32,957 nucleotides of DNA from Paludibacteraceae bacterium (GTDB taxonomy: Bacteria; Bacteroidota; Bacteroidia; Bacteroidales; Paludibacteraceae): NCBI GenBank assembly GCA_017483945.1, contig JAFUUE010000020.1, forward strand, positions 1-32,957. Direction: 5' to 3'. The notes beneath the pieces were generated by a model. It saw nothing but the letters and a program-made list of their open reading frames with translations. It did not search any database and was not told the origin of the DNA. Positions 1-7,538 of this stretch are shown here, piece after piece; positions within the stretch are counted from its first letter, which is position 1; every line of letters starts with the position of its first letter. The position numbers and the translations under genes were made by a program.

Positions 1-350
1 CCGGATACGATTCGGCGTAATGGAAGAACGGGGACGGAAAGGCACGGAAGGGCAGGGGAGGACGCGTATAGAGACGCGCTCGCGGGCGAGCCGCCCGCGT
101 CCCAGATTGGGCGAAGGCGGCTCAGAGAGCCGTGCCGGATACGATCCGGCGTAATGGAAGAAAGGGGACGGAAAGGCCCGGAATGGCACGGAAGGGCAGG
201 GGGAAGGACGCGTATAGAGACGCGCTCGCGGGCGAGCCGCCCGCGTCCCAGATTGGGCGAAGGCGGCTCAGAGAGCCGTGTCGGATACGATCCGGCGTAA
301 TGGAAGAAAGGGGAGAGGGAAAAGCGGCGGGGAAGGGGGATACAGGAAGG
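1..350. repeat. Tandem repeat of about 134-146 bp carrying the dispersed palindrome
   Basis: Two nearly complete units (1-134 and 135-280) and the start of a third (281 to about 320) follow one another. Each begins with a CGGATACGAT-type sequence, continues through purine-rich GGAAGGGCAGG-like sequence, and ends with the dispersed palindrome GCGGGCGAGCCGCCCGC followed by GATTGGGCGAAGGCGG. The second unit is 12 bp longer because the GGCACGG-like stretch is duplicated. The array may extend beyond the left edge of the window. Open frames across it are chance products of high G+C. I see no gene between 1 and 565. Confidence 0.85.
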
Positions 351-390
351 GGGATATCAAGAGAAAATATGCAGAAAAAGAGAGGAAGTG

Positions 391-421
391 TTGCGTATGT
401 GCATTTTTTTTTGTACTTTTA
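391..421 (+). promoter_or_regulatory. Bacteroidetes-type promoter for the acetyltransferase gene
   Basis: TTGCGTATG starts at 391 and TACTTTTA starts at 414, exactly 20 nt after the TTG, with a T-tract between. This fits the TTG-N20-TAnnTTTG pattern seen at other genes here, except that the last base is A rather than G. The transcript would start near 428, giving a leader of about 140 nt. Confidence 0.7.
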
Positions 422-455
422 CGGACGATTTGGCGCATCTGCGGGCAAGAGAACA

Positions 456-565
456 AAGCACCATCAAGCACCAACAAGCACCAAGAGGGTAAAGCGCCAA
501 GAGAACAAAACACCAAGAGAGCAAAGCGCAGAGAGAACGAACAGAGAGAGAACGAACAGGGAACA
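456..565 (+). repeat. Degenerate decamer repeats in the leader of the acetyltransferase gene
   Basis: AAGCACCATC, AAGCACCAAC and AAGCACCAAG follow one another at 456-485. Looser AAAGCGCCAAGAGAAC-like and AGAGAGAACGAAC units run up to the ATG at 566. The leader is almost free of T and purine-rich. Similar repeat-built leaders occur before other genes in this window. Confidence 0.7.
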
Positions 566-1120
566 ATGAAGACAGAGAAAGAGAAGATGCTGGCGGGGGA
601 GTTGTACAACGCCAACGATGAGGAACTGAAGGCTGAACTGAATGTCGTTAAGACGCTGTGTCAGCAGTATAACAATCTGCCTCCCACGGATTTGGAGGCG
701 CGGAGTGCACTGCTGCAGCGGTTGCTTGGTACGGCCGACGAGGACACGTTCGTCAACCAGCCGTTCTACTGCGACTACGGGCGGCATATCCACGTGGGCA
801 AGCGGTTCTTTGCCAATTTCCACCTGACAATCCTGGACGAGGCGTTTGTGCGTTTCGGGGACGACTGTTTCCTGGGCCCGAACGTGAGCATCTATACCGC
901 CTGCCACAGCACTGACCCGGTGCAGCGCAACACACGCGAGGAGTGGGCGAAGCCGGTGACGGTGGGTAACAACGTGTGGATAGGCGGCAGCGTGACTATC
1001 CTGGCCGGTGTGACCATCGGCGACAACTGCACCATCGGGGCCGGTGCGGTGGTCACGCACGACATCCCCGCCAATAGCGTCGCTGCGGGTGTGCCGGCGC
1101 GAGTGATAAAGAGACTATGA
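566..1120 (+). CDS. Maltose/galactoside O-acetyltransferase family protein
   Basis: This 184-residue protein has the length and layout of Maa/LacA-type sugar O-acetyltransferases, which transfer acetyl from acetyl-CoA to a sugar hydroxyl in the cytoplasm. The N-terminal 55 residues match the Mac helical domain (KMLAGELYNANDEEL). The rest is a left-handed beta-helix of hexapeptide repeats, clearest in NNVWIGGSVTILAGVTIGD and IGAGAVVTHDIPANSVAAG. The H of YTACHSTDP is the expected catalytic histidine. The frame is open much further upstream, but the true start is the ATG at 566 (MKTEKEKM): it begins the family homology and follows the promoter and repeat leader. The natural substrate cannot be read from the sequence. 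The ybaK-type gene follows after 39 nt and may be co-transcribed. Confidence 0.92.
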   Translation: MKTEKEKMLAGELYNANDEELKAELNVVKTLCQQYNNLPPTDLEARSALLQRLLGTADEDTFVNQPFYCDYGRHIHVGKRFFANFHLTILDEAFVRFGDDCFLGPNVSIYTACHSTDPVQRNTREEWAKPVTVGNNVWIGGSVTILAGVTIGDNCTIGAGAVVTHDIPANSVAAGVPARVIKRL

Positions 1121-1159
1121 CGGATGTCGGCGGGTTAACACGAATAGGTTGATACGGTT

Positions 1160-1639
1160 ATGGCGCAGAAGATACAGAAGACGAACGTGTGCCGGCTGCT
1201 GGATGCGGCGGGGATAACGTATGAGACGGTGGAGTATGCCGTGGATGAGTCGGACCTGAGCGCGACGCATGTGGCGGCGCAGTTGGGCGAGGACATTGAC
1301 ACGGTCTTCAAGACAATCGTGCTGGAGGGAGACAAGACGAAGCATTTCGTCTGTGTGGTGCCGGGGGCGTGCGAGGTGGACCTGAAGAAAGCGGCGCGGG
1401 CCAGCGGCAACAAGTCGTGTAAGCCCATCCCGCAGAAGGAGTTGCTGCCGCTCACCGGCTATATCCGCGGCGGCTGTTGCCCGATAGGTATGCGGAAACC
1501 GTTCCCGTCGTATATCGACGAGACCTGTCTGCTACATGAGCGTATCTATGTGTCTGCCGGTCAGCGCGGTATGCAGATTCGTCTGGCGCCGCAAGACCTG
1601 ATTGACTACGTGCCGCTGGAAGTGAGTGACTTGATATGA
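1160..1639 (+). CDS. ybaK: Cys-tRNA(Pro)/aminoacyl-tRNA deacylase, YbaK/EbsC family
   Basis: This 159-residue protein has full YbaK length. YbaK enzymes hydrolyse mischarged Cys-tRNA(Pro) in the cytoplasm as a trans-editing step. The N-terminus (TNVCRLLDAAGITYETVEY) matches the family start. The segment EDIDTVFKTIVLEGDK carries the conserved lysine of the active site, and GYIRGGCCPIGM matches the conserved glycine-rich loop. The context (an acetyltransferase upstream, a convergent unknown gene downstream) gives no further clue. YbaK and the related ProX-type editing domains are hard to separate without comparison, but the GCCPIG loop favours YbaK. Confidence 0.92.
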   Translation: MAQKIQKTNVCRLLDAAGITYETVEYAVDESDLSATHVAAQLGEDIDTVFKTIVLEGDKTKHFVCVVPGACEVDLKKAARASGNKSCKPIPQKELLPLTGYIRGGCCPIGMRKPFPSYIDETCLLHERIYVSAGQRGMQIRLAPQDLIDYVPLEVSDLI

Positions 1640-1690
1640 CCGGTGAGGGGATACTCTTATTTATTGTCCGGGGGATGGGCGGAGGTAGTG

Positions 1691-1723
1691 TCGACCGTCG
1701 GTCGACCGTCGGCCGACCGTCGG
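1691..1723. repeat. Three tandem 11-bp units (TCGACCGTCGG type)
   Basis: TCGACCGTCGG, TCGACCGTCGG and CCGACCGTCGG lie back to back. Neighbouring units form small inverted repeats (CGACC-GTC-GGTCG). The same three-unit array recurs at 19603-19635, upstream of the Clp ATPase gene. Confidence 0.9.
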
Positions 1724-1774
1724 CGGAGGTACGGGCCGCGTCACGTTCGGCATGGGGAGCGGGGAGAGAAAGAA

Positions 1775-1802
1775 CCGACGCCGAGGGAGGCCTCGGCGTC
1801 GG
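1775..1802. terminator. Perfect 12-bp hairpin between convergent genes
   Basis: CCGACGCCGAGG, loop GAGG, CCTCGGCGTCGG. It lies between the convergent ybaK gene and the gene at 1845-2240. There is no T-tract on either side, so bidirectional termination is inferred only from position and stem strength. Confidence 0.5.
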
Positions 1803-1844
1803 CGGCAGTGATACAGTCAATCAGCCGGTTAAGAGGCTGGCGGA

Positions 1845-2240
1845 TTAGGCGAGGAATTGGCAGAGGGCGCGGGCGGAGGCGCCGGTGAGGAAGCGCACGT
1901 CGGTGATGGGGTTGTAGAGCAGGGAGGAGAACTGCGAGAGTCGTATGGCGACGAACTGCAGGTCCTCGGAGAAGGCTGTCTCCAGGCGGAGGTTGCCGTT
2001 TTGGGTACTCCGGGGCCGGTCGGTGCGTGCGGCGAGTCGGGTGAGTGCGTCCTCGCTGCAGGCGAACAGGTTCTTGATGTCGGCACTCTGCTGCGGTCCG
2101 TAGTAGTGGTCGCGGAAGCGCAGTTTGCTGCCGGTGGGTTTATAGACGAGGTCGGTGATGAGTCCGAGGAAACGTTTGCGGGGCTCGATGTCAGTATGTT
2201 GTGCTACAAGTGCTTGCAGCGTGCTATTTTCATTTTCCAT
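1845..2240 (-). CDS. Conserved-looking hypothetical protein, 131 aa
   Basis: I do not recognise this protein. It has 131 residues with no signal peptide or membrane segment. The sequence is mixed alpha/beta-like, with blocks such as RKRFLGLITDLVYKPTG and LRFRDHYYGPQQSADIKN, a polar middle (RTDRPRSTQNGN), and a C-terminal part rich in short hydrophobic stretches. The start MENENSTLQ is taken because an A+T-rich stretch without GC skew lies immediately upstream. It lies 110 nt downstream of the secreted-protein gene on the same strand and could share its transcript. The amino-acid composition looks like a real cytoplasmic protein rather than a shadow frame. Confidence 0.65.
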   Translation of the reverse strand: MENENSTLQALVAQHTDIEPRKRFLGLITDLVYKPTGSKLRFRDHYYGPQQSADIKNLFACSEDALTRLAARTDRPRSTQNGNLRLETAFSEDLQFVAIRLSQFSSLLYNPITDVRFLTGASARALCQFLA

Positions 2241-2350
2241 AAGTTGTATATATTGAATAAGTTAATAAAGAGAATGTCCATACGCGGGATGCGGCGCATA
2301 GACGGTGATGAGGTGGTCCCGCACGGTTGCGGGAGCTGGGGAGAGGTCGG

Positions 2351-2761
2351 CTAACAGAGGATGCGCCGGAGTGCGAAGATATAGTATGCACTGCCGGTGG
2401 CCGTTGCGAACGGTCCGGTCTCGCGGCGGGGTATGCCGTGATAGGTGGTCAGGTAGGACTGGCAGCGGCGGAGCATATGACGCAGGAACGCGGTGCGTGT
2501 GCGGTTCTTATTGACCGGTACGCGGGACTGACCGACGGAGAACTGTGTGGGCGTGGGCGAGCTGAAGGTGCTGCCGCTGAGTGTGATGAGTGACTCGCCC
2601 TGAAGGCCGAGCCATGTGTGCGTGTCCGCGGGGCGCAGAGCGTAGGCGGACGACTCCTGCGGGGCAGGGCCGTCGTTGGTGTACCGGGCGCCGCCTGTCG
2701 CCGAGAAAGCAGGCAGGCAGACGTGGAGGAGCAGCAGGAGTATGTAGCACCAGCGTGTCAT
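2351..2761 (-). CDS. Hypothetical exported protein, 136 aa
   Basis: I do not recognise this family. The start at 2761 gives MTRWCYILLLLLHVCLPAFSA, a clear Sec signal peptide with cleavage probably after FSA. Longer in-frame starts would place the signal sequence internally and cross the promoter, so they are rejected. The mature part of about 115 residues begins with a low-complexity linker (TGGARYTNDGPAPQES). It continues with THTWLGLQGESLITLSGS and a basic stretch near RTRTAFLRHMLRRCQSYLT, and ends in a short hydrophobic, cysteine-terminated tail (YYIFALRRILC). A Bacteroidetes promoter ends 21 nt upstream of the start codon. It probably acts in the envelope; the function is unknown. Confidence 0.65.
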   Translation of the reverse strand: MTRWCYILLLLLHVCLPAFSATGGARYTNDGPAPQESSAYALRPADTHTWLGLQGESLITLSGSTFSSPTPTQFSVGQSRVPVNKNRTRTAFLRHMLRRCQSYLTTYHGIPRRETGPFATATGSAYYIFALRRILC

Positions 2762-2781
2762 GGTCGGTCGTATTGACAATG

Positions 2782-2812
2782 CAAAGGTACTGCTTTTTTT
2801 CGACATGGGCAA
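2782..2812 (-). promoter_or_regulatory. Promoter of the exported-protein gene
   Basis: On the minus strand TTGCCCATGTC begins at 2812 and TACCTTTG spans 2789-2782, with exactly 20 nt between TTG and TACCTTTG and an A-tract in the spacer. It fits the Bacteroidetes -33/-7 consensus. Confidence 0.8.
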
Positions 2813-2842
2813 GTCATTGTGCAATAAAATAACCGTATGTTC

Positions 2843-2873
2843 TTGCATATGTCGCATCTTTTTTGTACCTTTG
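2843..2873 (+). promoter_or_regulatory. Orphan rightward promoter
   Basis: TTGCATATGTC starts at 2843 and TACCTTTG at 2866, with a 20-nt spacing and a T-tract. It is the best consensus match in the window, yet no rightward gene follows. The transcript would run from about 2880 into the palindromic element at 3008 and then antisense to the 3' end of the gene at 3102. Confidence 0.75.
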
Positions 2874-3007
2874 CGGTCACGCATACACGTACACGAAGAA
2901 GGAGACGTACTAAGGACGTTGTTTTTTACATTGGAAACTCTTTTTGTTTTTACGCCCTTGTCCGCCCGCGTCCGGGTCGTAAGACACGGAGGTGCCGATG
3001 ATGTCCT

Positions 3008-3052
3008 GCGCCTTGTGGCGCAATCGCGGGCGAGCCGCCCGCGTCCCAGGTG
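3008..3052 (+). repeat. Dispersed palindromic element, short-loop form, complete copy
   Basis: Hairpin 1 is GCGCC-ttgt-GGCGC, then AAT, then hairpin 2 GCGGGCG-AGC-CGCCCGC, then GTCCCAGGTG. This is the most complete copy and is used here as the reference. It lies just past the 3' end of the FISUMP-like gene. Confidence 0.9.
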
Positions 3053-3101
3053 GGCGCGGGCTTAATGTGTGGCGGCGTTGGGGGATTACGTGCGTTTGGG
3101 A

Positions 3102-4511
3102 TTAGGGGCGGAGGGGTTGGCCGGTGAGGGTGTAGGCGTGACCTTGGCGGAAGATGAGTATTCTGCCGTTCAAGAGAACCTTGCTATTCGGACATATACC
3201 ATTTGGGCATGTACCATTGGGGCATGTACTATTTGGACATGTACTATTTACCATTGGGTTGTTGAGGTCTGTGGGGGTGTCGGGCGGTGTGGCGGCATTC
3301 TCGTCCGTGAGTGTGCAGAAGTTGCCATCCAGCGACTGCAGTGTCTGTCCGTCGGCATCCTCTGCGGAGAGGGTGTACCAGTACTGCGTGGCGGATTGCA
3401 GGCCCTCGAGGGTGTAGAAGAACATGCGCGGAGCGTCATCTTGTTCGCCGGCAGAGATGCGTGCAATACCGGGTTCGCCGGCAGGGGTGCGCGCCGGGGC
3501 GTGAGAGATAAAATGCAGTCCGGTGACCACACCGTCGCGGTCGAAGGTGACATAGCAGACCTCTTCGGTCTTGGCACTATCGGCAAAGACATGCAGCGTG
3601 TAGGTCTCCGCGTCGGGGACTGACTCCCAGTGCAGCAGGGCGTCGTTTGCGCCCTCCATCACAGGGAAGAGTTCGCTGCCGTCATGGGGCTGTACGAGCC
3701 GCACCGCCTTGCCGACATAGCGGTTGTCCAATAGGTTAGCCGGCGTACCATAGACACTATAGTAGTAGGCTCCATTGGTTCCGTTCGGTGTGGCAGTCCA
3801 GTAGCGTGCTGTTTGCGTGGCATAGACGGCGGTGCAGTACTCCTGTCTCTGCCAGTACATAGAGCGCTCGTAGGTGATGGGGAGGAAGACCGCTCCGGCC
3901 ATCTCCATGCGTATCCACTCGTCGGCGGTGTAGGTGTTGGGCGCCAAGGCGGAGTCGGTGCTGTTGGAGGGTCGGAAATGCAGTCCGGCGGGGATGACCC
4001 AGTTCACGGGCAGCAGGATAGAGCCGTTCACGCCGTTCACGGAGCCGTTGGCATAATGCTCAGCCGCATTCGCACGGCCGTGATAGAGATAGTCCCACTC
4101 GTTGCTGTTGAGCGTCCGCCACCGGTTACGGGCGTTTCCGCCGTTGGCGATGGTATTATTGCCCCACTCGTTGTAGGAGCCGTAGTTGCTGTTGTCGGTC
4201 GTGCTGGTCGTCGGGTTATTGCCGGTTCCCCAACCGAAGAGGTCGAGCCATCCGTCGTAGGTCCATGCCCAGCCGCCGGAGGTGTACTGGTAGCTGCGGA
4301 TGCGCGAGTTGGGTGTGCCGACGAAGTCCCACTGGTTGTCGGCGAAGCACCATGTGGCGGTGCTCGGTTGGTAACGGAGGTTGCCTCGGGAGAAGGCGAC
4401 GGTGTCCGTGGCACTGACGGCGAAGCGTCCGCGCAGGGCGCCTTCCGCGGCGTAGGTGCTGACTGTAGAGAGCAAGAGAGCGGTCAATAGACAGAACAGA
4501 TTCTTTCGCAT
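3102..4511 (-). CDS. FISUMP-like secreted surface protein with C-terminal sorting-like tail
   Basis: This is a 469-residue exported protein. Residues 1-21 (MRKNLFCLLTALLLSTVSTYA) are a signal peptide. From about residue 30 the sequence FSRGNLRYQPSTATWCFADN, then DNQWDFVGTPN and GWLDLFGWGTG, matches the Bacteroidales FISUMP/DUF1566-like surface module, which continues to about residue 270 (RYWTATPNGTNGAYYYSVYG). A fibronectin-III-like segment follows at about residues 285-410. Residues 422-443 are TCPNS/TCPNG pentapeptide repeats encoded by 15-bp DNA repeats. The last 26 residues (KVLLNGRILIFRQGHAY onwards) resemble the tail of the neighbouring BspA-like protein and look like a cell-surface sorting signal. 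It starts 18 nt after the BspA-like gene and is surely co-transcribed with it. The ligand is unknown. Confidence 0.85.
   Translation of the reverse strand: MRKNLFCLLTALLLSTVSTYAAEGALRGRFAVSATDTVAFSRGNLRYQPSTATWCFADNQWDFVGTPNSRIRSYQYTSGGWAWTYDGWLDLFGWGTGNNPTTSTTDNSNYGSYNEWGNNTIANGGNARNRWRTLNSNEWDYLYHGRANAAEHYANGSVNGVNGSILLPVNWVIPAGLHFRPSNSTDSALAPNTYTADEWIRMEMAGAVFLPITYERSMYWQRQEYCTAVYATQTARYWTATPNGTNGAYYYSVYGTPANLLDNRYVGKAVRLVQPHDGSELFPVMEGANDALLHWESVPDAETYTLHVFADSAKTEEVCYVTFDRDGVVTGLHFISHAPARTPAGEPGIARISAGEQDDAPRMFFYTLEGLQSATQYWYTLSAEDADGQTLQSLDGNFCTLTDENAATPPDTPTDLNNPMVNSTCPNSTCPNGTCPNGICPNSKVLLNGRILIFRQGHAYTLTGQPLRP
3189..3248 (-). repeat. 15-bp minisatellite inside the FISUMP-like gene
   Basis: Four 15-bp units of the type GGGCATGTACCATTT (plus strand) encode TCPNS/TCPNG pentapeptides just before the C-terminal tail. 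One unit of the same repeat occurs at 4614-4628, at the same place in the neighbouring BspA-like gene. Unit number could change without a frameshift. Confidence 0.9.
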
Positions 4512-4529
4512 AAGAGTATGATTTGGGGA

Positions 4530-6572
4530 TTAGCGGATAGGTCGGCCCATGGTGTCGAACAGCCGACCCCGGTAGCGTATATATAGGCGGCCGTCCAAGA
4601 GGCATTTACCATCTGGACATGTACCATTTACCATTGGGTTGTCGAGTGTGCCGGGTGTGTGTGCTTCAGGGTCGGCAGGTATGATGGGCGGAGTGGGGAT
4701 TACTTCGTCTCCTCCTCCGTGGACGACGCCTGGGTAGCCGGTGGTGGCGAAGTCGCCTATGTAAACATGCAGGGGCGTGCCGTCGGCGTCGAGCACGGAG
4801 AGGACGTAGTTATAGCGCGACGCCTCGTCGAGGCCGGTGACCATAAAAGAGAGGGTGTAGGGCTGAGAGCTGTCGGCCGTGTTCTGTTGCGGCATCCGTC
4901 TGCCGGGGGCGGCAAAGTTGATGGCCAGGAGTTGTCCGCGGTTGCCGAGTGTGAGCCGGCAGAAGACGGTGCCATCCTTGTAGATGTCTATCTGATACGA
5001 GTGGGCGGCGGAGTCTGTCGGCCATGTGAAGTCCGCTGTTGTCTCGGCGGGTTCGACGGTGACGGTGCGCTGAATCATGGCAGAGTCCGGTGTGTCGTTC
5101 ATGCGAAACCGTCCCCAGTAGGGGTGTTCGCGGTATAGTTTCCGGCTGTCCGGCAGGACGGAGAGCAGCGCGCTGTCAGGTATGTCCGCCAGTGTGCCTT
5201 CGGAGACAGCAGGCGGTGTGGCCGCCCAGACGGTTATATGCGTTACGGCACTATCACCCTTGAAGGCGTTGTCGCCAATGAGCACAACGTTCTTGCCTAT
5301 AGACAGTTCCGTGAGCGCCGACCAATTCTCAAACGCATTCGTGCCGATGGATATGACTTTGTCGGGAATGATGAGTGTGTCCTGAAGCTTGATGCCGCTA
5401 AACGCACTGCCGCCAATCATGGTAAGTTCTTTCGGCAGGACAACCGAGTCCAACGCGGGGCATCCGGCAAAGGCATTATCGCCGATGGTTGTTATGCTGT
5501 CAGGCAGATGGACGCGTGCGAGGGAGCTACAGCCGTTGAAGACGGATGAACTGACGGCCGTCATCCTCTCAGGCAGAACGATTTGCGTGATTTTCGTACA
5601 CCCTTTGAAGGCCTCCTGGTGAATCGCCGTCAGTGTGGAAGGCAGGATGACGGTATCCAAACTGTTGTTGGAAGCAAACGCTCCTGCACCGATATATTGG
5701 CAGCCTTCGGGGAGCACCACTTTCTTCATGCGCACCTGCTGGCATAGTTTGGCCGGCACAAACTCCACATCCGGACCGAAGATAAAATCCCCGTTCCAAT
5801 AATCATACAGATTATAGAATACGGACGATGAGGCAGGCGGGTTCTTGGCATTCCATACAATAACGGGGTTGTTATGAATGCACCAGGAAATCTGTTTGCC
5901 GGAGCGGAAGGTGGCAGGGAAGAAGAGCGTGTCGCGGAGCGGAATAGTAGCCACGCTGTTCTGGTCGTATTCCGCGCGATTGGGCTCGCCGTCAAAGATA
6001 CTGCCGTCAATCTCCTCCAGACAATCCGACCAGCGGACGGAAGTCAGTCTATAGCAGTTCATGAACGCCATCTGACCAATGTATTTGACACCTTTCCCGA
6101 GGTCGCACTTGACCATCGTTGTGCAGTTCTCGAAGGCATACGGCCCGACGGTGTCAATGGAGTTGGGCAACGTAATCTGCTTGAGGGCGTAGCATTCGGC
6201 AAAAGCATATTGGGGCAGTCGGGTGACTCCTGCGGGGATATCGCAAGCGGTGAGGTTCCACCAGTCGCGGAAGACTCCGTTGGGCAGTTTGGTCAGCCCC
6301 TCCGGCAGACTGATGGTCTTGGCGGAGTTGTAGGGGTAATAGGTCTTGTAACTCGTTGACCAGGAAGAGGCTTGTATCACCTGTTTGTTCCACCAGAGGC
6401 TGTCCGCGATGTTCTTTAGTTCGCCGTAGCCTTCGATGGCCATGTGTGCTGTCTCGGTGTCATACGACCAAGTCAGGTGCTCGCCGCACACGCCTGTATA
6501 GACGGTGGCGCGGAGGGGAAAGAGAGCCGTCATCAACGCGGCTGCGGTCAGGAGGAAGAGGTGCTTTTTCAT
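4530..6572 (-). CDS. BspA-like leucine-rich-repeat surface protein
   Basis: This is a 680-residue exported protein. MKKHLFLLTAAALMTALFPL is the signal peptide, and the start at 6572 is chosen because the eight residues upstream would precede it. From about residue 90 to 470 it carries LRR_5 (BspA/Treponema pallidum) repeats of about 23 residues, for example ITLPNSIDTVGPYAFENC, VVLPEGCQYIGAGAFASN and IVLPERMTAVSSSVFNGC. Two non-LRR inserts occur near residues 205-270. A fibronectin-III-like domain follows (about 510-625). The tail (NPMVNGTCPDGKCLLDGRLY and the following RGRLFDTMGRPIR) parallels the tail of the downstream FISUMP-like protein. BspA-type proteins bind host matrix or other bacteria; a surface-adhesion role is inferred. 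Its promoter lies at 6604-6634. Confidence 0.9.
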   Translation of the reverse strand: MKKHLFLLTAAALMTALFPLRATVYTGVCGEHLTWSYDTETAHMAIEGYGELKNIADSLWWNKQVIQASSWSTSYKTYYPYNSAKTISLPEGLTKLPNGVFRDWWNLTACDIPAGVTRLPQYAFAECYALKQITLPNSIDTVGPYAFENCTTMVKCDLGKGVKYIGQMAFMNCYRLTSVRWSDCLEEIDGSIFDGEPNRAEYDQNSVATIPLRDTLFFPATFRSGKQISWCIHNNPVIVWNAKNPPASSSVFYNLYDYWNGDFIFGPDVEFVPAKLCQQVRMKKVVLPEGCQYIGAGAFASNNSLDTVILPSTLTAIHQEAFKGCTKITQIVLPERMTAVSSSVFNGCSSLARVHLPDSITTIGDNAFAGCPALDSVVLPKELTMIGGSAFSGIKLQDTLIIPDKVISIGTNAFENWSALTELSIGKNVVLIGDNAFKGDSAVTHITVWAATPPAVSEGTLADIPDSALLSVLPDSRKLYREHPYWGRFRMNDTPDSAMIQRTVTVEPAETTADFTWPTDSAAHSYQIDIYKDGTVFCRLTLGNRGQLLAINFAAPGRRMPQQNTADSSQPYTLSFMVTGLDEASRYNYVLSVLDADGTPLHVYIGDFATTGYPGVVHGGGDEVIPTPPIIPADPEAHTPGTLDNPMVNGTCPDGKCLLDGRLYIRYRGRLFDTMGRPIR

Positions 6573-6603
6573 ATCAGAGAGTCGTGTGTAGCCCAAGGCC
6601 GGG

Positions 6604-6634
6604 CAAATTTACTATATTTTTGCGATATATGCAA
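6604..6634 (-). promoter_or_regulatory. Promoter of the BspA-like / FISUMP-like unit
   Basis: On the minus strand TTGCATATATC begins at 6634 and TAAATTTG spans 6611-6604, with a 20-nt spacing. It sits directly after the stop codon of the gene at 6636, so the two surface-protein units are separately promoted. Confidence 0.8.
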
Positions 6635-6635
6635 G

Positions 6636-7538
6636 TCAAAAGATACCATAGCAGTGACATAGATCCGTATTCCGTTTGGCGGGGTCATAGGGGGCGATAC
6701 GGTAGGCGAGTTTGAGTCCGAGGTCGAAAGGGCAATAGTCCGTGACCAGTTGTTGTCCCGCGCGCCGGGCCGTTACGACGGTGGTCATGAGTCGTCGGAG
6801 CGGGAATCCGTCCCGCGTGTCGGAGAGCATGAGCAGGGAGGGGCGGTCCGAGGGGAGACAGACGGTGCGTGTGAGAGCATAGTCCGCGTAAAGCCCCACC
6901 GAGATATAAGAGCGAGAGCGGCGGGCGGTGTGGACAAGGATGTCATAACTCACTTCGGCGGACAGCCACCACCGGATGGTGCGCGACGGTTGTGTCCCGT
7001 CTTGCTGCTCTCGGAAGTGGCGGGATGCCGCGAGCGGGAAGGACTCCAGGACGCGGTTGTCCTGCAGGGGGTAATAGACGGACAGCTCTGCATCCTCGGC
7101 AGTCTCTTGCCAAGCGGAGCTGAGCGGCAGGACGGGCATCGGCCCCAAGTACAGGTTCAGGTGGCGCCACGAGACAGCCACCTGCAGCGGCAGGGCCACG
7201 GACCACACCGTATAATGCTCGTGCAGATAGCCGATGGTATAGTCCACCTGCATCGGGGCGTTCTCGACGTCGATGGTGGTATAGCTGTCGGTGTAGCCGA
7301 CCTTGGCGAACCCGGCCCGGTGGCGGTCTGCCGTGGCGCCGATACGGAAGCCGATGACATAAGGCGAGTGGTAGTTATAGGTCAGCAGGAGGCCGGCGTG
7401 CAAGTCCGGCACCGCCGTGACATAGGTGCACTGCGCATCATAGGCGGCAAGACCTGCCCGCAGGCCGGCCTCGAAGAGGTGCTCTGCGAAGGTCGGCAGG
7501 GTTGTCAACAATAGTATGACTAACAGGTGCTTCCTCAT
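6636..7538 (-). CDS. Putative outer-membrane beta-barrel protein, 300 aa
   Basis: This is an exported 300-residue protein that I cannot place in a named family. MRKHLLVILLLTTLPTFA is a signal peptide. The mature part alternates hydrophobic and polar residues with many aromatics (LHAGLLLTYNYHSPYVIGF, SVALPLQVAVSWRHLNLYLG, SYISVGLYADYALTR) and closes with GLKLAYRI, as expected for an outer-membrane barrel with about ten or more strands. Its ATG overlaps the stop codon of the 1014-residue adhesin gene (ATGA, 7535-7538), so the two are translationally coupled. An assembly or anchoring partner for the adhesin is possible, but this is inference from the coupling only. Confidence 0.7.
   Translation of the reverse strand: MRKHLLVILLLTTLPTFAEHLFEAGLRAGLAAYDAQCTYVTAVPDLHAGLLLTYNYHSPYVIGFRIGATADRHRAGFAKVGYTDSYTTIDVENAPMQVDYTIGYLHEHYTVWSVALPLQVAVSWRHLNLYLGPMPVLPLSSAWQETAEDAELSVYYPLQDNRVLESFPLAASRHFREQQDGTQPSRTIRWWLSAEVSYDILVHTARRSRSYISVGLYADYALTRTVCLPSDRPSLLMLSDTRDGFPLRRLMTTVVTARRAGQQLVTDYCPFDLGLKLAYRIAPYDPAKRNTDLCHCYGIF

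Larger units (their letters stand above)
2762..3101. other. 340-nt gene-free region with back-to-back promoters and a palindromic element
   Basis: The region holds the leftward promoter of the gene at 2351-2761, a rightward promoter with no gene behind it (2843-2873), a T-rich stretch, and one copy of the dispersed palindrome (3008-3052). No convincing coding sequence lies in it. Confidence 0.8.

Noticed and set aside
278-565. N-terminal extension of the acetyltransferase (start at 278)
   Set aside because: The extension would cover the promoter and repeat leader and has no family similarity; Maa-type homology starts at 566.
2760-3065. 101-codon open frame behind the orphan promoter
   Set aside because: Its start precedes the promoter and its end runs through the palindromic element; a non-coding RNA is a better explanation.
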